Positions 33,880 to 45,100 of a stretch of DNA of 64,000 nucleotides are shown piece after piece. The stretch covers positions 11,309,317 to 11,373,316 of the forward strand of contig JAJEKV010000006.1 in the NCBI GenBank assembly GCA_021234155.1, given 5' to 3'. Within the stretch, counting starts at the first letter, position 1. Each line of letters opens with the position of its first letter. The notes below the pieces were generated by a model, which saw only the letters and a list, made by a program, of their open reading frames with translations, ran no database searches and was not told the DNA's origin. A program made the translations under genes and the position numbers. The DNA comes from Isoetes taiwanensis. Taxonomy: Eukaryota; Streptophyta; Lycopodiopsida; Isoetales; Isoetaceae.

Positions 33880-34990
33880 TAGACTATATTGGCTTTCTGG
33901 GCACCTTGTGCCAGAAGGTCTTGGAATGACAGTCCAGGAGATAGAAGATTTCACTTTGATGTCTCGCGATGTACCTGGCTTTTTTAATCCTTGAGGAAAT
34001 CACGGTACTATCTGGCCGTGTGTGGATATAAATTGGAATCTGTGACCTGGCGAAGCCAGCATTTGATTTCCTTACACTCCACATCACGTGGGAAAGTTGT
34101 GGTCTCCCAGATCCATCGTGAACAGTTTCTCCCAAAGCATCTTTCTGCAATAGTTCCAAGTAGGTTAATCAACTGGTCTGTCTGTTGCTGTAGCGTAGGG
34201 AATTGCAAAATTCCTATCAAGTCATTTGTGATCATCTGTATAAGCCTCCCCATGTTTATAATCCAAGCACAATTGATTGAACCGAGGCATGCAAGAAGCT
34301 ACAGTACAGGGCGCTTGAACTGCCTGCCAAGCTGGCTGCAGATAAAGTGGTAAGTGGTCTGAGTCGACCTCTTCATCTCTACTATCTATGCCCACACGAA
34401 ATTAATTGACCATGTGCATATCCTGCTCAGTCATCAATATATAATCCACCACACTGGACTTGCTTCCTTGGTTCTCTTGCCCTACAAGTGTCCTTGCGGG
34501 AGGACGGCCATGTCAAAGATACCGGAGACAAAAGCAGTTGCCTATCATAGTGTGTGACTCGGTTGTCATCTCATGCCCATGGTCAAGCCACTTCTGCAGG
34601 GCGCATTTGCAACACATCCTCAGCCAAGAAGTCAAGTTTTATAGGTTGTTCCTTTCCCTTGCATGCATTGAAATCTCCGAGTGTGACCTTGCCCAACTAC
34701 TTGTGTTGTTGTATATCAACATATAGATCGCCATAAGAGTCCAGCCTATCTACATCTCAGTGGGCGTGATAGAAGTTGTGTGGGCATCACTTGATGGGGT
34801 GGGCTGCCTTAAGTATAGCTTTGGTTTGGTGCAAGCAGTGGTTGGATGGCCTGCCTTGCTAATCGAGATGATTCCAAGGGGAATCCAAGACACCTGCAGA
34901 TGGGGCCGAATCTTGATTTCGGCCCTTTGGCTTCCAAAAGAACCCATCACATACGAGTTTTGGAGCAATATTTAAACATCCAATATTTCT
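33880..34990 (-). pseudogene. LINE endonuclease remnant (microsatellite-tailed family type)
   Basis: Minus-strand broken frames show an endonuclease/exonuclease/phosphatase domain: DPYGDLYVDIQQ, then VTLGDFNAC (34679-34664), VVDYILMTEQDMHMV (about 34440), and the catalytic SDHLPL (34361-34344). A linker typical of the region between endonuclease and reverse transcriptase follows (KKARYIARHQSEIFYLL, then KTFWHKVP, about 33990-33890). It is cut by the gag remnant at about 33870. It differs from the L1-type endonucleases here and may belong with the LINE fragments at 13280, 14340 and 35040. Confidence 0.6.
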
Positions 34991-35039
34991 AAGTCAGGAA
35001 CATGAATTCTGAGAGAAGCAGTGGTAGGTGGCATTTGAT

Positions 35040-35515
35040 ACGGTTTATTGCTGCGGTATAGCAAAGGTCTATTTCACTTGTCTATGAAGAGGCATAGAAT
35101 AATTGCGTCCATTCACACATGCACATTGCCTCAGATTTGAAATGAATAGATGGGATTGTGAGGAGCATGAAAATAGGTTATGTCAATATTGCCAGATGGG
35201 AGGCATTAAAGATAAATGCCACACATTTTAGAGTTGCCTCAGCATTTGCAACTATACGAGCATGATATATTGACTTGATTGTATTTAATAAGCCTCTTAC
35301 AAACGCCTGTAATAATGGATTATTATCACACATCCTGGAGATTCTCGACAAGTAAGATGGAATAAGTCCCGCATCATCACATTGATCTGTACAAATATAC
35401 AATTTCTCAGCGAGACTATTATTGCTAAGGATTCTCCCTTGAAAATCCTTCGTGATGAGGGTCTCATGGTCTCCATGGATGATAAATTCAATTCAATTCA
35501 ATTCCATCCATCCAT
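35040..35515 (+). mobile_element. Microsatellite-tailed LINE, 3' fragment, copy E
   Basis: Plus-strand broken frames read RHRIIASIHT, LRFEMNRWDCEEHENRLCQYCQMG and IKDKCHTF, matching copies A and B around the finger. The 3' UTR has GGTCTCATGGTCTCCATGGA followed by (ATTCA)n and (CCAT)n tails (about 35487-35518). One end lies next to an endonuclease remnant in the opposite orientation. Confidence 0.6.
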
Positions 35516-35518
35516 CCA

Positions 35519-37396
35519 TTAGGACGATAAAGATTTCTCGTTGTAAACAACTATTCGACTATTTAGAGAAACATAGGATAAATTTTGGCAGGCTCTCAAA
35601 GTTTATCCAACATTGGTCCTTGTGGTATACTCATATAATATGCTACCGAGCCCTTTTACATGAATATGGCAATTACGCAATGCTGGCCTTTAGAGTCTTT
35701 ATCTCCTATCCATGTATCTTATCATAACCACACTAATTATGAGAATTTGACAATACCTCTTTATAAACAAGATGTAAGTTGAGAAAGCGTCATAATATAA
35801 ATCCTCATTTCTTGACTAAGTGGGCAAATATTCTTGTATTCGGAAGCGTGGCTCATGTTAACCTTTTTAGTTTTAATCTAACTTATGAAAGTGGTAATCT
35901 AGTGTCTATAAAGTTTGCACAATTAGTTCCGCATTGTAGGAGGGTATTCTTGCAATGGTTAAACTAAGATTTTGGTATTGTATTGTATAAGAAATATTAT
36001 ATTTGAGGCAGTTTGAGCAGCTTGCTTTGTTTAGTGGTCTTGTTTCTATTTTGGAGTTGCTTTTGGATGTCTTTGTTTCAATGGATAAAAAACAGAAAGT
36101 TATTTTGAGATGTGAAGTTTTTAGTACGTGTATGAGTGCGCGCTCTTTCTATTTTCGTATGAAAAGTTTTTAATGATGAGCATAACTGACAGCAGGGCAA
36201 GGAATTTGATGCGAAACGGGGGAGGAATCGATAGTGAAGGATTCAAGAGGAGGTATCTGTAGGTCCAAATTCCACTTTAGGTCCGAACTCCAAGCAGGGC
36301 TTCTGGCCTTTTGATTTGGTAGAGCTTCCGAATTTGGATTTGGCAGAGCTTGCTTTGGATTTGGACAGTCATATTTAGAGTTCGGGATGTGGTATTTCTG
36401 GACTTTTTTGTGGTGTTTCCAGCCATCCATTATCATCCACTGCGCATTTCGCAGTTTCAAGCCCAGAATCAACAGTTTTGGGTCATTTTTTGCTCGATCC
36501 GAGCTCAAATCGCTTCCTCTCTTCATCAAACTAGTGTTAAAGAGGAAGACAAAGCGATTGGAAGGGTTTTTGAAGCATTTCAAGCCGTCCAAGAAGCTGC
36601 AAGAAGGATCCGACCAAAGATTTTGGCTCCGCCGCACAGTTTCTCGCTTGGTTTTTGGCCAGAAATACCACTTTTTGGCCAGAAATACCATACTTTTGGC
36701 CGGAAACACCACTTTTTTTTTTGCCAAAAGTACCACTTGGCTGATATCGGATGGCCGGAAATAACACAAAAAAGGGCCGAAAACACTACATCCCAGACTC
36801 TATATGCGGGCGTCCTTTGGATTTGGGATGCGGCTCGAAGATTTAAATCCTTGAAAACCTGGAGGCAGGGCTGTCGGCTTTTGGATTTGTTAGAGCTTGT
36901 GGCTTTCAGATTTTGGCAGGGCCTGGGACTATTTTGCAGCTGGATTCTTTCTTACCTGCCCACAAATTCGAGCGGCCAGACTGTTGCTACATCTGGTTGC
37001 AAGAAGACAGACTAGGACCACATTTTCATGGGTTATGTAAATGAACACATCTACTTAAGGATTTCAGCTTTTTTTAGTTTTTTCGACAATGATTGTAGGT
37101 TTTTGGACACTTCGAGGCTTCGATGAGGCCGTTGAAGTTTGGAGGTTCGGATCTTCTAGCCTCGCTTCCTGGCGACCAGGTATGATGGTGCAGAGGCTGC
37201 ATTCAGATATACCGCTCAGGTGTGGCCAGCGTGGGAAATAGAACTGCTAGTTCTTTCTTTGCGCACCACTGATCCATGCAAGACGTTAGAGAAAAGATGA
37301 TGACCCTCGATCTGGAATATTCATGGAATCTTCTATGATCTGAAGGTAATAATCATAAAGTAAACACATGTAAAATTACATATCAAAGTGGTAGGT
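35519..37396. other. Spacer with degenerate short repeats
   Basis: No gene recognised. Between 36280 and 36990 variants of TTTGGATTTGGCAGAGCTTG recur. At 36657-36740 a GCCAGAAATACCAC unit of about 24 bp is repeated three to four times. The longer open frames here are repetitive (FWPK, LAKK) and are not convincing genes. Confidence 0.45.
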
Positions 37397-37411
37397 AAAT
37401 ACATGCAGAAT
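37397..37411. repeat. Target-site duplication, left copy, of LINE 2
   Basis: AAATACATGCAGAAT, found again at 54828-54842 directly after the poly-A tail. Confidence 0.8.
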
Positions 37412-37439
37412 GTGTCTCTTTACACATCCCAGAAGTAGC

Positions 37440-38900
37440 AGATCGTATTTGTCGGCTGAGTCAGATTGGGCTGATTGGCAAAGTTACGAGAGGTGACCCC
37501 ATCTTAGTGGAGATTGCCAAGGTCTTGGAGCGGGTCTGCAGAGCTAAAATTCCGCAAAGGGTGCATTGGTTGGGAAATTTATACTTTCTGGTCACGACTG
37601 CTACAGAAAATGATGCCAACCTTCTTTTTAAAAAGGGCATTGTTTCATCACTGAATGGCCAGTTTTTGCTCCAAAGGTGGCGTGAAGACTTTGACCCCTT
37701 CAATCCAGAAGCACTTTTCTATCCTGTTTGGGTTTCCTTGAGCAGTTTAAGGTCTGAGTATTGGACAGAAAAGGCTTTTAAATCTATTGCCTCCTCTCTT
37801 GGCGAGTTCATAGCTATGGGTAGTAATAACAGTGAAGCGCCAAAGATTTGCATTTCTATGGATATTCTTCAGCCTATACCAGACCAAGTCCCCTTTGTAG
37901 GCTACAAGGGGAAAAAAATTATGTTTAAGCTTGTCACCTCGGGATTGCCTTCTTCTTGTCATATGTGTGGTGCTCTGGTTCATGCATCTGCCATATGTAC
38001 CAACACAAATGTACATCCACAGCAATCCCAACAGCTGGAGGACAAATCCAGAGGCAAAAATAAGGTAGTTGATGATGAAGATGGCTTCACTCTGGTTTCA
38101 AGAGCTGGCAAAAACAGACGAAAGGTTTTTTTTTAGTGCTCGGAGAGGTCGAGGTAGTTACTCCAATATCAAGACTACTGGCCCCAATTATTTTGTTGGA
38201 GAATGTTCCAACCTTGAGAGCAGCCTGCAGGAACACAGTCTGCAAGAACAGGCAAAGGCGAATGATTACCTTGCTTGCTTGATCCAGGATCCCTCTTTTG
38301 ACCCAACTCAAGTTGCAAATCTGATGGTGACAGATCCTACTAGATCCCTTGGAAAGGGACATGAAAGTGAAAAGTGTAGGGATAATGAGCGGGGGATTCA
38401 AGTTTCAGAGTTGGGGATCAAATCTTCAAGTTGGATTCCCCCTGGTCAAGATGATGACCCTGTACCAAATGAGGCAGCGACATGTGTCCCTGAGCAGTTG
38501 ACCAGCCAGCAAACCTTGACTATTGCTGAGATGGATCCCATTCCTTCAGATGATACGAATCCAATCCCCATCCAGCTGGCAGAGGTGAGTAACCAAGGAT
38601 CTCTGAAGTGCTTCAGTGAGAAAACTGTCATCCCTGATGACGAGGCATCAAAGGCAATTGAAGAAGCCACTGCTATTGCCAACTTAGCTCCTCCCCAGTT
38701 GGAGGAGATAATCAACAAAGACTCTCTGGCAGCCTCCAGTGATGCAGATGCTTTCTCTAGTGCTGAGGCAGCTCCAAATGCTAGTGAAGAACCATGTGAT
38801 CAAGAACGAGAGCTGGACCTCTGTAATCTGGAGGAGAACCTTTCTAATGCAAAGAAGAAGAAGGGCAAGCAGCAGAAAAAGGTTTCCTTTGCTCCAGGTG
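37440..38900 (+). pseudogene. LINE 2 ORF1, upstream part
   Basis: Encodes a DUF4283-type domain (RGDPILVEIAKVLERVCRAK, LLQRWREDFDPFNPEALF) and a CCHC knuckle CHMCGALVHASAIC (about 37958-37999), the RNA-binding protein of plant L1 elements. A lysine- and acid-rich tail follows, ending QQKKVSFAPG at the CACTA insertion point. At a T-run (38127-38135) the frame shifts by one base, so the product would stop at 38136. The first ATG of the open frame is 37507, but the domain begins earlier, so the true start is lost or upstream. Confidence 0.88.
38898..38900. repeat. 3-bp target-site duplication (GTG), left copy, of the CACTA element
   Basis: GTG lies just before CACTACAA and again at 49048-49050 after TTGTAGTG. 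Confidence 0.8.
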
Positions 38901-38911
38901 CACTACAAGGG

Positions 38912-39200
38912 ATAGTCGACGTCCAACGACGTCGCGACGTCGAAGAACGACGGGTCGTCGTCGAACATCGACGACATATCGCCGCTCAACGACGCATAAC
39001 GTTATTTCGACGCCGCTCAACGACGCTTTCGTATCGACGCGGGACCGCCTCGTGGCATGGTATCGCCGCTAAGCCGGTAAGCGGCGGTCGTGCCATGTGC
39101 ACAAAACGCCGCTTAACGCCGCCTCGTGGATCCGACGTGGCACATCCGGCCGTTCGTGGGTTTGCCGACATGCCGTGCCGGGCACGCCACCGTTGTTCGG
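38912..39200. repeat. CACTA left subterminal repeats
   Basis: A cluster of CGACG, CGTCG, CGCCGCT and AACGACG motifs in both orientations, CpG-rich against AT-rich surroundings. Part of it (39153-39200) recurs at 41840-41880. Confidence 0.8.
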
Positions 39201-41700
39201 CCGCAAATGGGGAAACTTTTTGTCCCCAAAAGAGGGAAAATTTCCTAACACTCTCCTGTGTCATTCTAATTTATAAATTCCAATCGAAGCTCCCTACAAC
39301 TATTTTCCCAACCGAAATTTTAAAATTGGGAAAACTTATGTTTAAGCTTTACATCGAGGCCTTTCACCGCCCCCTTCGTGATAAAAAGAGAATGAAATGT
39401 GTTGGAAGAGAAGAAATTTGTATTTCTTGTCTTAATGCAAAACAGAAAAAAAACATGCACTTAAGAATAAAGAAAATCTTTATTGCATTCATTTTTAACT
39501 CAAGATTCAAGTGAAGAAGCATATAAAACTTGTATTTCTCAACCGTGTTTGATCACATACAAATTTATAAACCCAGACTTCTAAAAAAAAAAGCTTGTAG
39601 CAACTCAAACTTGGCCATTCCTATGGTAAAACTTGGCCATTCCTAATATGGTAAGGCATCCGATTCTTCCGCAGAATGTGCTTTTTGATCTTCATGTAAA
39701 ACCGCTTCACAGCTACTCTTTTCAAGTAAATCCTTTCTTATCCTTCTATGGCATAAAAAAGATTGTAGAAAGCTTGAGACAAACACAAAAGGCCGCTTTT
39801 AAGAGAACTCTCAAGAGTTGTCTCTAGGCACAATGCTCAACTCGATCCGATTTAGATCGAGAAATAGAAGTGCATTTAAATCAATTGGCATACCCGACAT
39901 TGTTCATCAAACACATCGCTGTATGCCAACCATTAAACAAAATAACATCATGCACGATAACACTATTAGAAGCTTCCAATTATATCAAAAGATTAAACAT
40001 GAAAATGTAAATAGTTTGCACATATAGTTCTTGACTTCTCGTGGCCGGTAGTATTATTTTATACACAAAGAAGTTTAATTTGTATGGAGAAAAGGTACAT
40101 TTGATAACTCTACCACATTACCGCAAATCCGTAATGTCAACCTAAAGTGGTCTAAAGGCTAATTTTCCCACAGATTAGTCTTCTTTATGTATCCATAATT
40201 AATCAGCAAGTTATATGAACCGAAGGTATATCCGGTGGCTTGCTTAGGTGAAAAACCGATGTTCAAAAGCACAAGACAATCTCATAGCATGGTAATCGAG
40301 CTAAACAAATTGACCGAAACCGTAAATTAGGAAACAGAATCCAAAAAAAAAGTGAAGAGATATCTCTTACCACCGCCTTAAACCGCAGGTCTTGCAATTT
40401 ATCATGATCGGACCGTTCCTAGCCGTTAGATCAAAGATAGGTTATATTATGGAACTTGGGATAGCTGAAGATTATCATGATAATCTCTAGAGGTTATCAC
40501 AATAACCATCCGAATATTCTAATATTCTAATCTAATGGTTGTTAGCTTGCCACGTGGTGCTTCAAGTTACCTCCTCCATCAAATTCCCCTTTTTCTCGCT
40601 CCTGCCGTTGCCCGTTGCTCGCTCCTCGTGTTTCGGCTTGCAAAATGCCTCGCTTTCACCTTGCTTTGCTCGCCGGGTTGCTCGATCAGCTTGCTCGCCG
40701 ACGGATCCTCCGCAGGATTAATCGCATGAGTGGAGATGAAGCTCCAAAGAATAGATTAATCGTGCATCGATTAACTGCAAGTATGGAGATGAAGCTCCAA
40801 AGAATAACTCTATGCATCAAACTCGCGATGGTAAAATGTCTCGGCTATGTTTATATCTTTTCTCACGCCGTCTGTGATGCTTGTAATTTTGAGCTCGATT
40901 TTCATTTTCGTGCAAAAAGCAACCGCCTTTCACCTTCGTCTTCTCTCGCTTAAGGCCCAGCAGACTATTTGCCGGGCCATGCTCCGATTCTTTTCCTACT
41001 TATGGTAGCCTAAACTTCTACCCAGCCGTTATTTTCGGATTGACAAGACAATTTAGTTTTCTAAACAGGGGCATTCTTTATCTTAAATTCAATCCAAATG
41101 GCCGCTTGAATGTGTAGGCTATGGAATCAAAGTACTTGGAAAATTCTATTTAATGTAATCGAACCGAATTGAGTCTCCGAGCAAGCAAAGAAAATTTTAT
41201 CTGGAGTTAAAAACTAGTAATGGCCTCAAAAATACGTGTCTTTTGCCAAAGTAGACCTGTTGCATCAATCCACACAGATAAATTGCTCGACCATGGGTTT
41301 AGGGGAGGTCAACCCTTTTCTGTAGATCATGGAATAACCCTTCTACCGCGCCCGAGGGTTATTTCCCATAACCGCCGAGGGGAGGGTTAACCTCCCTTCC
41401 GTGAGGAACCCTATCCAATAATGCATTTAGCCCAATAACGGCTCCAAATGTAACTCGCTGCTCCAATATAGGCTTCAAATATTCGTTGCATGCTCTCCCG
41501 ATTAGAGGCATTCCGATTTGCATAGTAATGCAAAAGGTTGTAAGTCCGATTAAGCCCCTTTGGCCAACGCTATTTTAAATCCTTTGGCAGAGATGGAGAG
41601 TATCCAAGACAAATACCATAGGCCTATAAATGCCGCCCCTCCGCTATAAGGCGGGAAGAATCAAATAGGTAAAAAAGGGCGGGATGGAATCCGCCGCGGA
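39201..41700. other. CACTA interior, no gene recognised
   Basis: About 2.5 kb of unrecognised sequence. Short open frames (for example 40535-40729) do not resemble known proteins. Confidence 0.45.
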
Positions 41701-41739
41701 TTCGAGGTAGGGGCCGGATAATTGTCCATCCGGGACTCG

Positions 41740-42072
41740 GTAGGACTACCGCCTCCCGGAACTTCCCCAACGAGGTTCCGCCATCGTCGACATGACGCGT
41801 TGAACGCACGACTAAAAATCCGGACGCGGACCAGTCGCCTTCGCGGGTTTGCCGACATGCCAGTCGGGCACGCCAGCGTGTCCTCGCCATCGCCGACACG
41901 ACGCCGTTAAACGACGCCAGAATATCCGGACGCGGGAAGTTAGCTACAACAAGTGGGGGTGGTGATCGCCCCGCGCCATGCTATTGTCGCCAAAAGCGCC
42001 ACGTAAGCAACGCCGCTTAACGACGCCACTAATTTTTTTTTTTTTTTTTTTTTTGGGACAAAAAAAAAAAAT
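41740..42072. repeat. Second CGACG-rich cluster and A/T hairpin
   Basis: CGACGCCGTTAAACGACG-type motifs reappear here, 2.7 kb inside the element. They end in a T-run then an A-run (42031-42071) that could fold back on itself. This cluster borders the left side of the 1.12-kb array. Confidence 0.7.
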
Positions 42073-42100
42073 TAATACCGACGCCGCTTTTATCGCTTGG

Positions 42101-45100
42101 AATGCCAAAATTACCCTATGGACTAAGTTACACCTGCTAGTTTTGCAAAAAAACGACACACTTACGCCCTACATTGCAATATTCATCAGCCACCTCCTAG
42201 GCCAATTGACTACGAGTGTGTTGGACATAAGATAGTTTGGCGCTTCTTCGAGAAGGGGTGGGCCCGCCACAAAACTTGGTCCCTAGGGCAATGTCGACGC
42301 TCGAGTCCATTGACGTAGAGTCAATCACTTGCCCGGAGAGGGAAAGTTGCCCGTCCGTCGCCGTGGCCTTCGGAGAGGACTTTTTGGGGCAAGCCGCCTC
42401 GGGGTGGTTTTAGGGTCCGTGTTCTCGCGCCAACACCCCCTCTACGCCAAGACATCAAGCAAGGTCCTAGTCGAATCGACAAGGATAGAGCCTCCCAAAC
42501 GTAAACCCTATGAGTTGCCGTGTTCTAGCCCAGGTGGTTTGCATTTTGGGTGCCGAAGTTTTGGTCTTTTGCACTTGGGACGGGCGATCACATGCAGTTG
42601 AGAACGCTGAAGCAAGGGGAACTGACGGAATGGAGTTTGGACCCTCATTCTCCTGCCAGGCGCTTAGAAGTCAAGGCCCGCTTTTGCAAAGAGCAAGACA
42701 TTCGTAAATTCGTAATTAATGCATAGTACGGACTTAAATTTGATTTTTTTGTCGACTAGCTTCCTAAGTCATCGCCAACATACGTGCCAACTTTCAAAAA
42801 TTTTGGATAAGGTTTCGATCAAATAGTTTGCACTAGAACAACTGGCAAAATTGTTGTTGGGCAGCCGAGTTGGCACACTTGCCCAAGTCAAACAAGGCCA
42901 GGACCTTGCAAGGCCTCCTCATTAGAGAGGAGAGTCCGAACCCCGTGAGGCGAGCCCCAAAAAGCTTCCCGAGGCAGCCTTTTCTCGGCAAATATTCACG
43001 GGGCGACGCTAAAGACCACTCCCGGATCTCGGTTTCAGATCCGACCGCTGAATCCTTTGTTCCCGAACCTGGTCCGAGAATGTCCAAAAATCCAACATCC
43101 GTCCGGGAGAACATATCAAACCGCGAAGCGTCCTGCGGGCGACAAGCGTAGAAACCAAAGTGTTTTGTCGTTCGGACATTGCGGAGGCTCCAAAAATGCC
43201 GATCCGACTTCACCACATCGTCCGAATGCCAAAATTACCCTAGGGACCAAGTTACACCTGGCGGGGCTTTTGCAAAAGAAAGAAACACTTACGCCCCTAC
43301 ATTGTAAAGATTCAGCAGCCCCCCTTAGGCCAATTGACTACGAAAGTGTGTTGCACATGGGATAGTTTGGTGCTTCTTCGAGAAAGGGTGGGCTTCCGCC
43401 ACAAAACTTGGTCCCTAGGACAATGTCGACGTTCGAGTCCATTGGCGTAAAATGCATCACTTGTTCGGGAGAGGGGAAGTTGCCCCGTCCGCCGGGGACC
43501 TTCTGGAGAGGACTTTTGGGGCAAGCCGCTTGGTGGTTTTTTTAGGGTCCGGCTCTGGCGCCAACACCCCCTACGCCAAGACACGGCCGCAAGGTCCTAG
43601 TCAACTGACAAGCATAGAGCCTTCAAACTTAAACCCTATGAGTTGCCGTGTTCTAGCAGGTTTGCGCTTTGGGGTGCCGAAGTTTTGGTCTTTTGCACTT
43701 GGGACGAGCCCTATCACATGCAGTTGAGAACGCCGCCAAGGGGAACCGACGGAATGGAGTTTGGACCTCAGCATCTCCCGCTAGGCGCTTAGAAGTCAAG
43801 GGCCGCTTAGAGCAAGAGCAAGACATTCAGAATTCAGAATTAATGCATAGTGACGGACTTAAATTTGATTTTTGTCGGGCCTAGCTTCCCTAAGTCATCG
43901 CCAACATACGTGCCAACTTTCAAAAATTTTGATAAGGTTTAGATCAAATAGTTTGCATTAGAACAAATTCTCATTGCTGTTGGGCAGCCGAGCTGGTACA
44001 CTTGCCCAAGTCAAACAAGGCCGTGGACCTTGCAAGGCCTCCTCATTAGAGAGGGAGAGTCCGAACCCCGTGAGGCGAGCCCCAAAAGCTTCCCGAGGCC
44101 TCTTTTCTTTCGGCAAAGCCCACGGGGCGACGCTTAAAACCACACTCCCTTGATCTTGGCTCGTGATCCGACCGCTGAATCCTTTGTTCCAAACCTGGTC
44201 CGAGAAGGTCCAAAAAATCCAACATCCGTCCGGGAGAACATATCAAACCGCCAAGCGCCCCAAGGGCGGCGCATAACAGAGAAAACTAAAGTGTTTTGTC
44301 GTCGGACATTCATGAGGTTCCAAATGCCGATCCGATTTCTCGCCACATCGTCTCGAATGCCAAAATTACCCTAGGGACCAAGTTACACTGGGCTATTTTG
44401 CAAAAAGAAAGAAACACTTACGCCCTACATTGCAGATTCAGCAGCCCACCTCCTAGGCCAATTGACTACGAGTGTGTTGCACATGAGATAGTTTGGCGCT
44501 TCTTCGAGAAGGGTGGGCTTCTCGCCACAAACCTTGGTCCCTAGGGCAATGTCGACGCCCGAGTCCATCGGCGCAGACAGTCATGCCCGAGAGGGGAAGT
44601 TGCCCGTCCGGCCGCTGGGCTTCGGGAGAGGAATTTTGGGGCAAGTCGCCTCCGTGGTTTTAGGGTCCGCGCGTACTCAGGCCAACACCCCCTCACCTCA
44701 AGACACGCCAAGTAAGGTCCTAGTCAACCGACAAGGATAGAGCCTCAAACGTGAAAACCCTATGAGTTGCTGTGTTCCCAGCGTGGTTTGCGCTTTGGGT
44801 GCCGAAGTTTTGGTCTTTTGCACTTGGGACGAACGATCACATGCAGTTGAGAACGCACGGCAAGGGGAACTGACGGAATGGAGTTTGGACCTGTACTCCT
44901 CCCGTTGTAAGGCGCTTAGAAGTCAAGGGGCTTTGGTAAAGAGCAAGACATTCAGAATTGTAATTAATGCATAGTACGGACTTAAATTCCTGATTTTTGT
45001 CAGCTAGCTTCCTAAGTCATCGCCAACATACAAAAAGGCCAACTTTCAAAAATTTTGGATAAGGTTTAGATCAAATAGTTTGCACTAGAACAGTCCGGGC

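Noticed and set aside
36170..37015. Overlapping 120-220-codon frames on both strands
   Set aside because: They are repetitive (short units reused) and have no recognisable domain; treated as a repeat region.
38901..39514. Apparent continuation of the LINE ORF1 protein for 200 residues
   Set aside because: The frame runs into the CACTA end by chance; the true LINE reading resumes at 49050.
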